Shown piece after piece: positions 27,117 to 39,756 of a stretch of 64,000 nt of DNA (the stretch's first letter is position 1; every line of letters starts with the position of its first letter). Made by a program: the position numbers and the translations under genes. The stretch spans positions 103,501-167,500 of the forward strand of contig NW_027437433.1 in the NCBI RefSeq assembly GCF_964204645.1, in the 5' to 3' direction. The DNA is from Tubulanus polymorphus. Its lineage: Eukaryota > Nemertea > Palaeonemertea > Tubulaniformes > Tubulanidae. A model generated the notes under the pieces. That model made no database searches and was not told the origin of the DNA. It saw only the letters and a list, made by a program, of their open reading frames with translations.

Positions 27117-29360
27117 TAAGGCTTATTGAACTGATTTAAAATAGATAGGTGGAAAGAATCAGAATTTTCTGGCTGCATTTGGTTCTGAAGATGATAGACT
27201 CGATCCGAAATGATAGGTTAAGGTAAACTGAACTTATTTCGAGTAGATGGGTTGAAAGATACAGATTTTTCTAGCTAAATATGGTTCTAAAGATGATGAA
27301 TTATAACTCAATTGATGGGTTTGGGTGTATTGAACTGATATCAAATAGATAGGTGGAAAGAATAAGAATTTTCTGGCTGCTTTTGGTTCTGAAGATGATG
27401 GATTCAATCTGAAAAGATGAGTAAAGGCGTATTGAACTGATTTCAAATAGATAGGTGGAAAGAAACAGAATTTTCTGGCTGCTTTTGGTTCTAAAGATGA
27501 TGGATTCAATCTGAAAAGATGGGTTAAGGCTTATTGAACTGATTTCAAATAGATAGGTGGAAAGAATCAGAATTTTCTGGCTGCATTTGGTTCTGAAGAT
27601 GATAGACTCGATCCGAAATGATAGGTTAAGGTAAACTGAACTTATTTCGAGTAGATGGGTTGAAAGATACAGATTTTTCTAGCTAAATATGGTTCTAAAG
27701 ATGATGAATTCTATCTTAATTGATGGGTTTGGGTGTATTGAACTGATATCAAATAGATAGGTGGAAAGAATAAGAATTTTCTGGCTGCTTTTGGTTCTGA
27801 AGATGATGGATTCAATCTGAAAAGATGAGTAAAGGCGTATTGAACTGATTTCAAATAGATAGGTGGAAAGAAACAGAATTTTCTGGCTGCTTTTAGTTCT
27901 AAAGATGATGGATTCAATCTGAAAAGATGGGTTAAGGCTTATTGAACTGATTTCAAATAGATAGGTGGAAAGAATCAGAATTTTCTGGCTGCATTTGGTT
28001 CTGAAGATGATAGACTCGATCCGAAATGATAGGTTAAGGTAAACTGAACTTATTTCGAGTAGATGGGTTGAAAGATACAGATTTTTCTAGCTAAATATGG
28101 TTCTAAAGATGATGAATTATAACTTAATTGATGGGTTTGGGTGTATTGAACTGATATCAAATAGATAGGTGGAAAGAATAAGAATTTTCTGGCTGCTTTT
28201 GGTTCTGAAGATGATGGATTCAATCTGAAAAGATGAGTAAAGGCGTATTGAACTGATTTCAAATAGATAGGTGGAAAGAAACAGAATTTTCTGGCTGCTT
28301 TTGGTTCTAAAGATGATGGATTCAATCTGAAAAGATGGGTTAAGGCTTATTGAACTGATTTCAAATAGATAGGTGGAAAGAATCAGAATTTTCTGGCTGC
28401 ATTTGGTTCTGAAGATGATAGACTCGATCCGAAATGATAGGTTAAGGTAAACTGAACTTATTTCGAGTAGATGGGTTGAAAGATACAGATTTTTCTAGCT
28501 AAATATGGTTCTAAAGATGATGAATTCTATCTTAATTGATGGGTTTGGGTGTATTGAACTGATATCAAATAGATAGGTGGAAAGAATAAGAATTTTCTGG
28601 CTGCTTTTGGTTCTGAAGATGATGGATTCAATCTGAAAAGATGAGTAAAGGCGTATTGAACTGATTTCAAATAGATAGGTGGAAAGAAACAGAATTTTCT
28701 GGCTGCTTTTAGTTCTAAAGATGATGGATTCAATCTGAAAAGATGGGTTAAGGCTTATTGAACTGATTTCAAATAGATAGGTGGAAAGAATCAGAATTTT
28801 CTGGCTGCATTTGGTTCTGAAGATGATAGACTCGATCCGAAATGATAGGTTAAGGTAAACTGAACTTATTTCGAGTAGATGGGTTGAAAGATACAGATTT
28901 TTCTAGCTAAATATGGTTCTAAAGATGATGAATTATAACTTAATTGATGGGTTTGGGTGTATTGAACTGATATCAAATAGATAGGTGGAAAGAATAAGAA
29001 TTTTCTGGCTGCTTTTGGTTCTGAAGATGATGGATTCAATCTGAAAAGATGAGTAAAGGCGTATTGAACTGATTTCAAATAGATAGGTGGAAAGAAACAG
29101 AATTTTCTGGCTGCTTTTGGTTCTAAAGATGATGGATTCAATCTGAAAAGATGAGTAAAGGCGTATTGAACTGATTTAAAATAGATAGGTGGAAAGAATC
29201 AGAATTTTCTGGCTGCATTTGGTTCTGAAGATGATAGACTCGATCCGAAATGATAGGTTAAGGTAAACTGAACTTATTTCGAGTAGATGGGGTGAAAGAT
29301 ACAGATTTTTCTAGCTAAATATGGTTCTAAAGATGATGAATTCTATCTTAATTGATGGGT
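27117..29360 (+). repeat. Pure quartet stretch with 816-bp double-quartet period
   Basis: B monomers at 27219, 27627, 28035, 28443, 28851 and 29259 are spaced 408 bp with no spacer monomers, so this stretch is consecutive E-B-C-D quartets. Alternate quartets are more alike (27,627 and 28,443 share 'ttttagttct' in the following D; 28,035 and 28,851 share the ttataactt B subtype), giving an 816-bp period. Just after it, near 29,500-29,530, a D monomer switches mid-unit into the 3' half of an E monomer ('ggctgcatttggtcctg'), a clear recombination joint that shortens one quartet to three monomers. Confidence 0.78.
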
Positions 29361-31196
29361 TTGGGTGTATTGAACTGATATCAAATAGATAGGTGGAAAG
29401 AATAAGAATTTTCTGGCTGCTTTTGGTTCTGAAGATGATGGATTCAATCTGAAAAGATGAGTAAAGGCGTATTGAACTGATTTCAAATAGATAGGTGGAA
29501 AGAAACAGAATTTTCTGGCTGCATTTGGTCCTGAAGATGATAGACTCGATCCGAAATGATAGGTTAAGGTAAACTGAACTTATTTCGAGTAGATGGGTCG
29601 AAAGATACAGATTTTTCTAGCTAAATATGGTTCTAAAGATGATGAATTATAACTCAATGGATGGGTTTGGGTGTATTGAACTGATATCAAATAGATAGGT
29701 GGAAAGAATAAGAATTTTCTGGCTGCTTTTGGTTCTGAAGATGATGGATTCAATCTGAAAAGATGAGTAAAGGCGTATTGAACTGATTTCAAATAGATAG
29801 GTGGAAAGAAACAGAATTTTCTGGCTGCTTTTGGTTCTAAAGATGATGGATTCAATCTGAAAAGATGGGTTAAGGCTTATTGAACTGATTTCAAATAGAT
29901 AGGTGGAAAGAATCAGAATTTTCTGGCTGCATTTGGTTCTGAAGATGATAGACTCGATCCGAAATGATAGGTTAAGGTAAACTGAACTTATTTCGAGTAG
30001 ATGGGTTGAAAGATACAGATTTTTCTAGCTAAATATGGTTCTAAAGATGATGAATTATAACTTAATTGATGGGTTTGGGTGTATTGAACTAATATCAAAT
30101 AGATAGGTGGAAAGAATAAGAATTTTCTGGCTGCTTTTGGTTCTGAAGATGATGGATTCAATCTGAAAAGATGAGTAAAGGCGTATTGAACTGATTTCAA
30201 ATAGATAGGTGGAAAGAAACAGAATTTTCTGGCTGCTTTTAGTTCTAAAGATGATGGATTCAATCTGAAAAGATGGGTTAAGGCTTATTGAACTGATTTC
30301 AAATAGATAGGTGGAAAGAATCAGAATTTTCTGGCTGCATTTGGTTCTGAAGATGATAGACTCGATCCGAAATGATAGGTTAAGGTAAACTGAACTTATT
30401 TCGAGTAGATGGGTTGAAAGATACAGATTTTTCTAGCTAAATATGGTTCTAAAGATGATGAATTCTATCTTAATTGATGGGTTTGGGTGTATTGAACTGA
30501 TATCAAATAGATAGGTGGAAAGAATAAGAATTTTCTGGCTGCTTTTGGTTCTGAAGATGATGGATTCAATCTGAAAAGATGAGTAAAGGCGTATTGAACT
30601 GATTTCAAATAGATAGGTGGAAAGAAACAGAATTTTCTGGCTGCTTTTGGTTCTAAAGATGATGGATTCAATCTGAAAAGATGGGTTAAGGCTTATTGAA
30701 CTGATTTCAAATATATAGGTGGAAAGAAACAGAATTTTCTGGCTGCTTTTGGTTCTAAAGATGATGGATTCAATCTGAAAAGATGGGTTAAGGCTTATTG
30801 AACTGATTTAAAATAGATAGGTGGAAAGAAACAGAATTTTCTGGCTGCTTTTGGTTCTAAAGATGATGGATTCAATCTGAAAAGATGGGTTAAGGCTTAT
30901 TGAACTGATTTCAAATATATAGGTGGAAAGAAACAGAATTTTCTGGCTGCTTTTGGTTCTAAAGATGATGGATTCAATCTGAAAAGATGGGTTAAGGCTT
31001 ATTGAACTGATTTAAAATAGATAGGTGGAAAGAATCAGAATTTTCTGGCTGCTTTTGGTTCTGAAGATGATGGATTCAATCTGAAAAGATGGGTTAAGGC
31101 GTATTGAACTGATTTCAAATAGATAGGTGGAAAGAAACAGAATTTTCTGGCTGCTTTTGGTTCTAAAGATGATGGATTCAATCTGAAAAGATGGGT

Positions 31197-34100
31197 TAAG
31201 GCTTATTGAACTGATTTCAAATAGAAAGGTGGAAAGAATCAGAATTTTCTGGCTGCATTTGGTCCTGAAGATGATAGACTCGATCCGAAATGATAGGTTA
31301 AGGTAAACTGAACTTATTTCGAGTAGATGGGTTGAAAGATACAGATTTTTCTAGCTAAATATGGTTCTAAAGATGATGAATTATAACTCAATTGATGGGT
31401 TTGGGTGTATTGAACTGATATCAAATAGATAGGTGGAAAGAATAAGAATTTTCTGGCTGCTTTTGGTTCTGAAGATGATGGATTCAATCTGAAAAGATGA
31501 GTAAAGGCGTATTGAACTGATTTCAAATAGATAGGTGGAAAGAAACAGAATTTTCTGGCTGCTTTTGGTTCTAAAGATGATGGATTCAATCTGAAAAGAT
31601 GGGTTAAGGCTTATTGAACTGATTTCAAATAGATAGGTGGAAAGAATCAGAATTTTCTGGCTGCATTTGGTTCTGAAGATGATAGACTCGATCCGAAATG
31701 ATAGGTTAAGGTAAACTGAACTTATTTCGAGTAGATGGGTTGAAAGATACAGATTTTTCTAGCTAAATATGGTTCTAAAGATGATGAATTCTATCTTAAT
31801 TGATGGGTTTGGGTGTATTGAACTGATATCAAATAGATAGGTGGAAAGAATAAGAATTTTCTGGCTGCTTTTGGTTCTGAAGATGATGGATTCAATCTGA
31901 AAAGATGAGTAAAGGCGTATTGAACTGATTTCAAATAGATAGGGAAAGAAACAGAATTTTCTGGCTGCTTTTGGTTCTAAAGATGATGGATTCAATCTGA
32001 AAAGATGGGTTAAGGCTTATTGAACTGATTTCAAATAGAAAGGTGGAAAGAATCAGAATTTTCTGGCTGCATTTGGTCCTGAAGATGATAGACTCGATCC
32101 GAAATGATAGGTTAAGGTAAACTGAACTTATTTCGAGTAGATGGGTTGAAAGATACAGATTTTTCTAGCTAAATATGGTTCTAAAGATGATGAATTATAA
32201 CTCAATTGATGGGTTTGGGTGTATTGAACTGATATCAAATAGATAGGTGGAAAGAATAAGAATTTTCTGGCTGCTTTTGGTTCTGAAGATGATGGATTCA
32301 ATCTGAAACGATGAGTAAAGGCGTATTGAACTGATTTCAAATAGATAGGTGGAAAGAAACAGAATTTTCTGGCTGCTTTTGGTTCTAAAGATGATGGATT
32401 CAATCTGAAAAGATGGGTTAAGGCTTATTGAACTGATTTCAAATAGATAGGTGGAAAGAATCAGAATTTTCTGGCTGCATTTGGTTCTGAAGATGATAGA
32501 CTCGATCCGAAATGATAGGTTAAGGTAAACTGAACTTATTTCGAGTAGATGGGTTGAAAGATACAGATTTTTCTAGCTAAATATGGTTCTAAAGATGATG
32601 AATTCTATCTTAATTGATGGGTTTGGGTGTATTGAACTGATATCAAATAGATAGGTGGAGAGAATAAGAATTTTCTGGCTGCTTTTGGTTCTGAAGATGA
32701 TGGATTCAATCTGAAAAGATGAGTAAAGGCGTATTGAACTGATTTCAAATAGATAGGTGGAAAGAAACAGAATTTTCTGGCTGCTTTTAGTTCTAAAGAT
32801 GATGGATTCAATCTGAAAAGATGGGTTAAGGCTTATTGAACTGATTTCAAATAGATAGGTGGAAAGAATCAGAATTTTCTGGCTGCATTTGGTTCTGAAG
32901 ATGATAGACTCGATCCGAAATGATAGGTTAAGGTAAACTGAACTTATTTCGAGTAGATGGGTTGAAAGATACAGATTTTTCTAGCTAAATATGGTTCTAA
33001 AGATGATGAATTCTATCTTAATTGATGGGTTTGGGTGTATTGAACTGATATCAAATAGATAGGTGGAAAGAATAAGAATTTTCTGGCTGCTTTTGGTTCT
33101 GAAGATGATGGATTCAATCTGAAAAGATGAGTAAAGGCGTATTGAACTGATTTCAAATAGATAGGTGGAAAGAAACAGAATTTTCTGGCTGCTTTTGGTT
33201 CTAAAGATGATGGATTCAATCTGAAAAGATGGGTTAAGGCTTATTGAACTGATTTCAAATATATAGGTGGAAAGAAACAGAATTTTCTGGCTGCTTTTGG
33301 TTCTAAAGATGATGGATTCAATCTGAAAAGATGGGTTAAGGCTTATTGAACTGATTTAAAATAGATAGGTGGAAAGAATCAGAATTTTCTGGCTGCTTTT
33401 GGTTCTGAAGATGATGGATTCAATCTGAAAAGATGGGTTAAGGCGTATTGAACTGATTTCAAATAGATAGGTGGAAAGAAACCGAATTTTCTGGCTGCTT
33501 TTGTTTCTAAAGTTGATGGATCAATGTGAAAAGATGGGTTAAGGCGTATTGAACTGATTTCAAATAGATAGGTGGAAAGAAACAGAATTTTCTGGCTGCT
33601 TTTGGTTCTAAAGATGATGGATTCAATCTGAAAAGATGGGTTAAGGCTTATTGAACTGATTTCAAATAGAAAGGTGGAAAGAATCAGAATTTTCTGGCTG
33701 CATTTGGTCCTGAAGATGATAGACTCGATCCGAAATGATAGGTTAAGGTAAACTGAACTTATTTCGAGTAGATGGGTTGAAAGATACAGATTTTTCTAGC
33801 TAAATATGGTTCTAAAGATGATGAATTATAACTCAATTGATGGGTTTGGGTGTATTGAACTGATATCAAATAGATAGGTGGAAAGAATAAGAATTTTCTG
33901 GCTGCTTTTGGTTCTGAAGATGATGGATTCAATCTGAAAAGATGAGTAAAGGCGTATTGAACTGATTTCAAATAGATAGGTGGAAAGAAACAGAATTTTC
34001 TGGCTGCTTTTGGTTCTAAAGATGATGGATTCAATCTGAAAAGATGGGTTAAGGCTTATTGAACTGATTTCAAATAGATAGGTGGAAAGAATCAGAATTT

Positions 34101-36070
34101 TCTGGCTGCATTTGGTTCTGAAGATGATAGACTCGATCCGAAATGATAGGTTAAGGTAAACTGAACTTATTTCGAGTAGATGGGTTGAAAGATACAGATT
34201 TTTCTAGCTAAATATGGTTCTAAAGATGATGAATTCTATCTTAATTGATGGGTTTGGGTGTATTGAACTGATATCAAATAGATAGGTGGAAAGAATAAGA
34301 ATTTTCTGGCTGCTTTTGGTTCTGAAGATGATGGATTCAATCTGAAAAGATGAGTAAAGGCGTATTGAACTGATTTCAAATAGATAGGGAAAGAAACAGA
34401 ATTTTCTGGCTGCTTTTGGTTCTAAAGATGATGGATTCAATCTGAAAAGATGGGTTAAGGCTTATTGAACTGATTTCAAATAGAAAGGTGGAAAGAATCA
34501 GAATTTTCTGGCTGCATTTGGTCCTGAAGATGATAGACTCGATCCGAAATGATAGGTTAAGGTAAACTGAACTTATTTCGAGTAGATGGGTTGAAAGATA
34601 CAGATTTTTCTAGCTAAATATGGTTCTAAAGATGATGAATTATAACTCAATTGATGGGTTTGGGTGTATTGAACTGATATCAAATAGATAGGTGGAAAGA
34701 ATAAGAATTTTCTGGCTGCTTTTGGTTCTGAAGATGATGGATTCAATCTGAAACGATGAGTAAAGGCGTATTGAACTGATTTCAAATAGATAGGTGGAAA
34801 GAAACAGAATTTTCTGGCTGCTTTTGGTTCTAAAGATGATGGATTCAATCTGAAAAGATGGGTTAAGGCTTATTGAACTGATTTCAAATAGATAGGTGGA
34901 AAGAATCAGAATTTTCTGGCTGCATTTGGTTCTGAAGATGATAGACTCGATCCGAAATGATAGGTTAAGGTAAACTGAACTTATTTCGAGTAGATGGGTT
35001 GAAAGATACAGATTTTTCTAGCTAAATATGGTTCTAAAGATGATGAATTCTATCTTAATTGATGGGTTTGGGTGTATTGAACTGATATCAAATAGATAGG
35101 TGGAAAGAATAAGAATTTTCTGGCTGCTTTTGGTTCTGAAGATGATGGATTCAATCTGAAAAGATGAGTAAAGGCGTATTGAACTGATTTCAAATAGATA
35201 GGTGGAAAGAAACAGAATTTTCTGGCTGCTTTTAGTTCTAAAGATGATGGATTCAATCTGAAAAGATGGGTTAAGGCTTATTGAACTGATTTCAAATAGA
35301 TAGGTGGAAAGAATCAGAATTTTCTGGCTGCATTTGGTTCTGAAGATGATAGACTCGATCCGAAATGATAGGTTAAGGTAAACTGAACTTATTTCGAGTA
35401 GATGGGTTGAAAGATACAGATTTTTCTAGCTAAATATGGTTCTAAAGATGATGAATTCTATCTTAATTGATGGGTTTGGGTGTATTGAACTGATATCAAA
35501 TAGATAGGTGGAAAGAATAAGAATTTTCTGGCTGCTTTTGGTTCTGAAGATGATGGATTCAATCTGAAAAGATGAGTAAAGGCGTATTGAACTGATTTCA
35601 AATAGATAGGTGGAAAGAAACAGAATTTTCTGGCTGCTTTTGGTTCTAAAGATGATGGATTCAATCTGAAAAGATGGGTTAAGGCTTATTGAACTGATTT
35701 CAAATATATAGGTGGAAAGAAACAGAATTTTCTGGCTGCTTTTGGTTCTAAAGATGATGGATTCAATCTGAAAAGATGGGTTAAGGCTTATTGAACTGAT
35801 TTAAAATAGATAGGTGGAAAGAATCAGAATTTTCTGGCTGCTTTTGGTTCTGAAGATGATGGATTCAATCTGAAAAGATGGGTTAAGGCGTATTGAACTG
35901 ATTTCAAATAGATAGGTGGAAAGAAACCGAATTTTCTGGCTGCATTTGGTTCTGAAGATGATAGACTCGATCCGAAATGATAGGTTAAGGTAAACTGAAC
36001 TTATTTCGAGTAGATGGGTTGAAAGATACAGATTTTTCTAGCTAAATATGGTTCTAAAGATGATGAATTC
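31197..36070 (+). repeat. 2,445-bp (24-mer) tandem duplication with shared 2-bp deletion
   Basis: The 2,445-bp offset links B at 31299/33744, 32113/34558, 32590/35035 and neighbours. 24x102 is 2448; one F monomer accounts for -1 and a 2-bp deletion for -2. The deletion turns 'ataggtggaaag' into 'atagggaaag' at about 31,941 and again at about 34,386. Because the deletion is present in both copies it predates the duplication. At about 35,930-35,950 an F-type start ('aaaccg') switches into an E-type 3' half, shortening the local period to six monomers. Confidence 0.82.
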
Positions 36071-39000
36071 TATCTTAATTGATGGGTTTGGGTGTATTGA
36101 ACTGATATCAAATAGATAGGTGGAAAGAATAAGAATTTTCTGGCTGCTTTTGGTTCTGAAGATGATGGATTCAATCTGAAAAGATGAGTAAAGGCGTATT
36201 GAACTGATTTCAAATAGATAGGTGGAAAGAAACAGAATTTTCTGGCTGCTTTTGGTTCTAAAGATGATGGATTCAATCTGAAAAGATGGGTTAAGGCTTA
36301 TTGAACTGATTTCAAATATATAGGTGGAAAGAAACAGAATTTTCTGGCTGCTTTTGGTTCTAAAGATGATGGATTCAATCTGAAAAGATGGGTTAAGGCT
36401 TATTGAACTGATTTAAAATAGATAGGTGGAAAGAATCAGAATTTTCTGGCTGCTTTTGGTTCTGAAGATGATGGATTCAATCTGAAAAGATGGGTTAAGG
36501 CGTATTGAACTGATTTCAAATAGATAGGTGGAAAGAAACCGAATTTTCTGGCTGCTTTTGTTTCTAAAGTTGATGGATCAATGTGAAAAGATGGGTTAAG
36601 GCGTATTGAACTGATTTCAAATAGATAGGTGGAAAGAAACAGAATTTTCTGGCTGCTTTTGGTTCTAAAGATGATGGATTCAATCTGAAAAGATGGGTTA
36701 AGGCTTATTGAACTGATTTCAAATAGAAAGGTGGAAAGAATCAGAATTTTCTGGCTGCATTTGGTCCTGAAGATGATAGACTCGATCCGAAATGATAGGT
36801 TAAGGTAAACTGAACTTATTTCGAGTAGATGGGTTGAAAGATACAGATTTTTCTAGCTAAATATGGTTCTAAAGATGATGAATTATAACTCAATTGATGG
36901 GTTTGGGTGTATTGAACTGATATCAAATAGATAGGTGGAAAGAATAAGAATTTTCTGGCTGCTTTTGGTTCTGAAGATGATGGATTCAATCTGAAAAGAT
37001 GAGTAAAGGCGTATTGAACTGATTTCAAATAGATAGGTGGAAAGAAACAGAATTTTCTGGCTGCTTTTGGTTCTAAAGATGATGGATTCAATCTGAAAAG
37101 ATGGGTTAAGGCTTATTGAACTGATTTCAAATAGATAGGTGGAAAGAATCAGAATTTTCTGGCTGCATTTGGTTCTGAAGATGATAGACTCGATCCGAAA
37201 TGATAGGTTAAGGTAAACTGAACTTATTTCGAGTAGATGGGTTGAAAGATACAGATTTTTCTAGCTAAATATGGTTCTAAAGATGATGAATTCTATCTTA
37301 ATTGATGGGTTTGGGTGTATTGAACTGATATCAAATAGATAGGTGGAAAGAATAAGAATTTTCTGGCTGCTTTTGGTTCTGAAGATGATGGATTCAATCT
37401 GAAAAGATGAGTAAAGGCGTATTGAACTGATTTCAAATAGATAGGTGGAAAGAAACAGAATTTTCTGGCTGCTTTTGGTTCTAAAGATGATGGATTCAAT
37501 CTGAAAAGATGGGTTAAGGCTTATTGAACTGATTTCAAATAGATAGGTGGAAAGAATCAGAATTTTCTGGCTGCATTTGGTTCTGAAGATGATAGACTCG
37601 ATCCGAAATGATAGGTTAAGGTAAACTGAACTTATTTCGAGTAGATGGGTTGAAAGATACAGATTTTTCTAGCTAAATATGGTTCTAAAGATGATGAATT
37701 ATAACTTAATTGATGGGTTTGGGTGTATTGAACTGATATCAAATAGATAGGTGGAAAGAAACCGAATTTTCTGGCTGCTTTTGGTTCTGAAGATGATGGA
37801 TTCAATCTGAAAAGATGAGTAAAGGCGTATTGAACTGATTTCAAATAGATAGGTGGAAAGAAACAGAATTTTCTGGCTGCTTTTGGTTCTAAAGATGATG
37901 GATTCAATCTGAAAAGATGAGTAAAGGCGTATTGAACTGATTTAAAATAGATAGGTGGAAAGAATCAGAATTTTCTGGCTGCATTTGGTTCTGAAGATGA
38001 TAGACTCGATCCGAAATGATAGGTTAAGGTAAACTGAACTTATTTCGAGTAGATGGGGTGAAAGATACAGATTTTTCTAGCTAAATATGGTTCTAAAGAT
38101 GATGAATTCTATCTTAATTGATGGGTTTGGGTGTATTGAACTGATATCAAATAGATAGGTGGAAAGAATAAGAATTTTCTGGCTGCTTTTGGTTCTGAAG
38201 ATGATGGATTCAATCTGAAAAGATGAGTAAAGGCGTATTGAACTGATTTCAAATAGATAGGTGGAAAGAAACAGAATTTTCTGGCTGCTTTTGGTTCTAA
38301 AGATGATGGATTCAATCTGAAAAGATGGGTTAAGGCTTATTGAACTGATTTCAAATAGATAGGTGGAAAGAATCAGAATTTTCTGGCTGCTTTTGGTTCT
38401 GAAGATGATGGATTCAATCTGAAAAGATGGGTTAAGGCGTATTGAACTGATTTCAAATAGATAGGTGGAAAGAAACCGAATTTTCTTGCTGCTTTTGTTT
38501 CTAAAGATGATGGATCAATGTGAAAAGATGGGTTAAGGCGTATTGAACTGATTTCAAATAGATAGGTGGAAAGAAACAGAATTTTCTGGCTGCTTTTGGT
38601 TCTAAAGATGATGGATTCAATCTGAAAAGATGGGTTAAGGCTTATTGAACTGATTTAAAATAGATAGGTGGAAAGAATCAGAATTTTCTGGCTGCATTTG
38701 GTTCTGAAGATGATAGACTCGATCCGAAATGATAGGTTAAGGTAAACTGAACTTATTTCGAGTAGATGGGTTGAAAGATACAGATTTTTCTAGCTAAATA
38801 TGGTTCTAAAGATGATGAATTATAACTCAATTGATGGGTTTGGGTGTATTGAACTGATATCAAATAGATAGGTGGAAAGAATAAGAATTTTCTGGCTGCT
38901 TTTGGTTCTGAAGATGATGGATTCAATCTGAAAAGATGAGTAAAGGCGTATTGAACTGATTTCAAATAGATAGGTGGAAAGAAACAGAATTTTCTGGCTG

Positions 39001-39756
39001 CTTTTGGTTCTAAAGATGATGGATTCAATCTGAAAAGATGGGTTAAGGCTTATTGAACTGATTTCAAATAGATAGGTGGAAAGAATCAGAATTTTCTGGC
39101 TGCATTTGGTTCTGAAGATGATAGACTCGATCCGAAATGATAGGTTAAGGTAAACTGAACTTATTTCGAGTAGATGGGTTGAAAGATACAGATTTTTCTA
39201 GCTAAATATGGTTCTAAAGATGATGAATTATAACTTAATTGATGGGTTTGGGTGTATTGAACTGATATCAAATAGATAGGTGGAAAGAAACCGAATTTTC
39301 TGGCTGCTTTTGGTTCTGAAGATGATGGATTCAATCTGAAAAGATGAGTAAAGGCGTATTGAACTGATTTCAAATAGATAGGTGGAAAGAAACAGAATTT
39401 TCTGGCTGCTTTTGGTTCTAAAGATGATGGATTCAATCTGAAAAGATGAGTAAAGGCGTATTGAACTGATTTAAAATAGATAGGTGGAAAGAATCAGAAT
39501 TTTCTGGCTGCATTTGGTTCTGAAGATGATAGACTCGATCCGAAATGATAGGTTAAGGTAAACTGAACTTATTTCGAGTAGATGGGGTGAAAGATACAGA
39601 TTTTTCTAGCTAAATATGGTTCTAAAGATGATGAATTATAACTTAATTGATGGGTTTGGGTGTATTGAACTGATATCAAATAGATAGGTGGAAAGAAACC
39701 GAATTTTCTGGCTGCTTTTGGTTCTGAAGATGATGGATTCAATCTGAAAAGATGAG

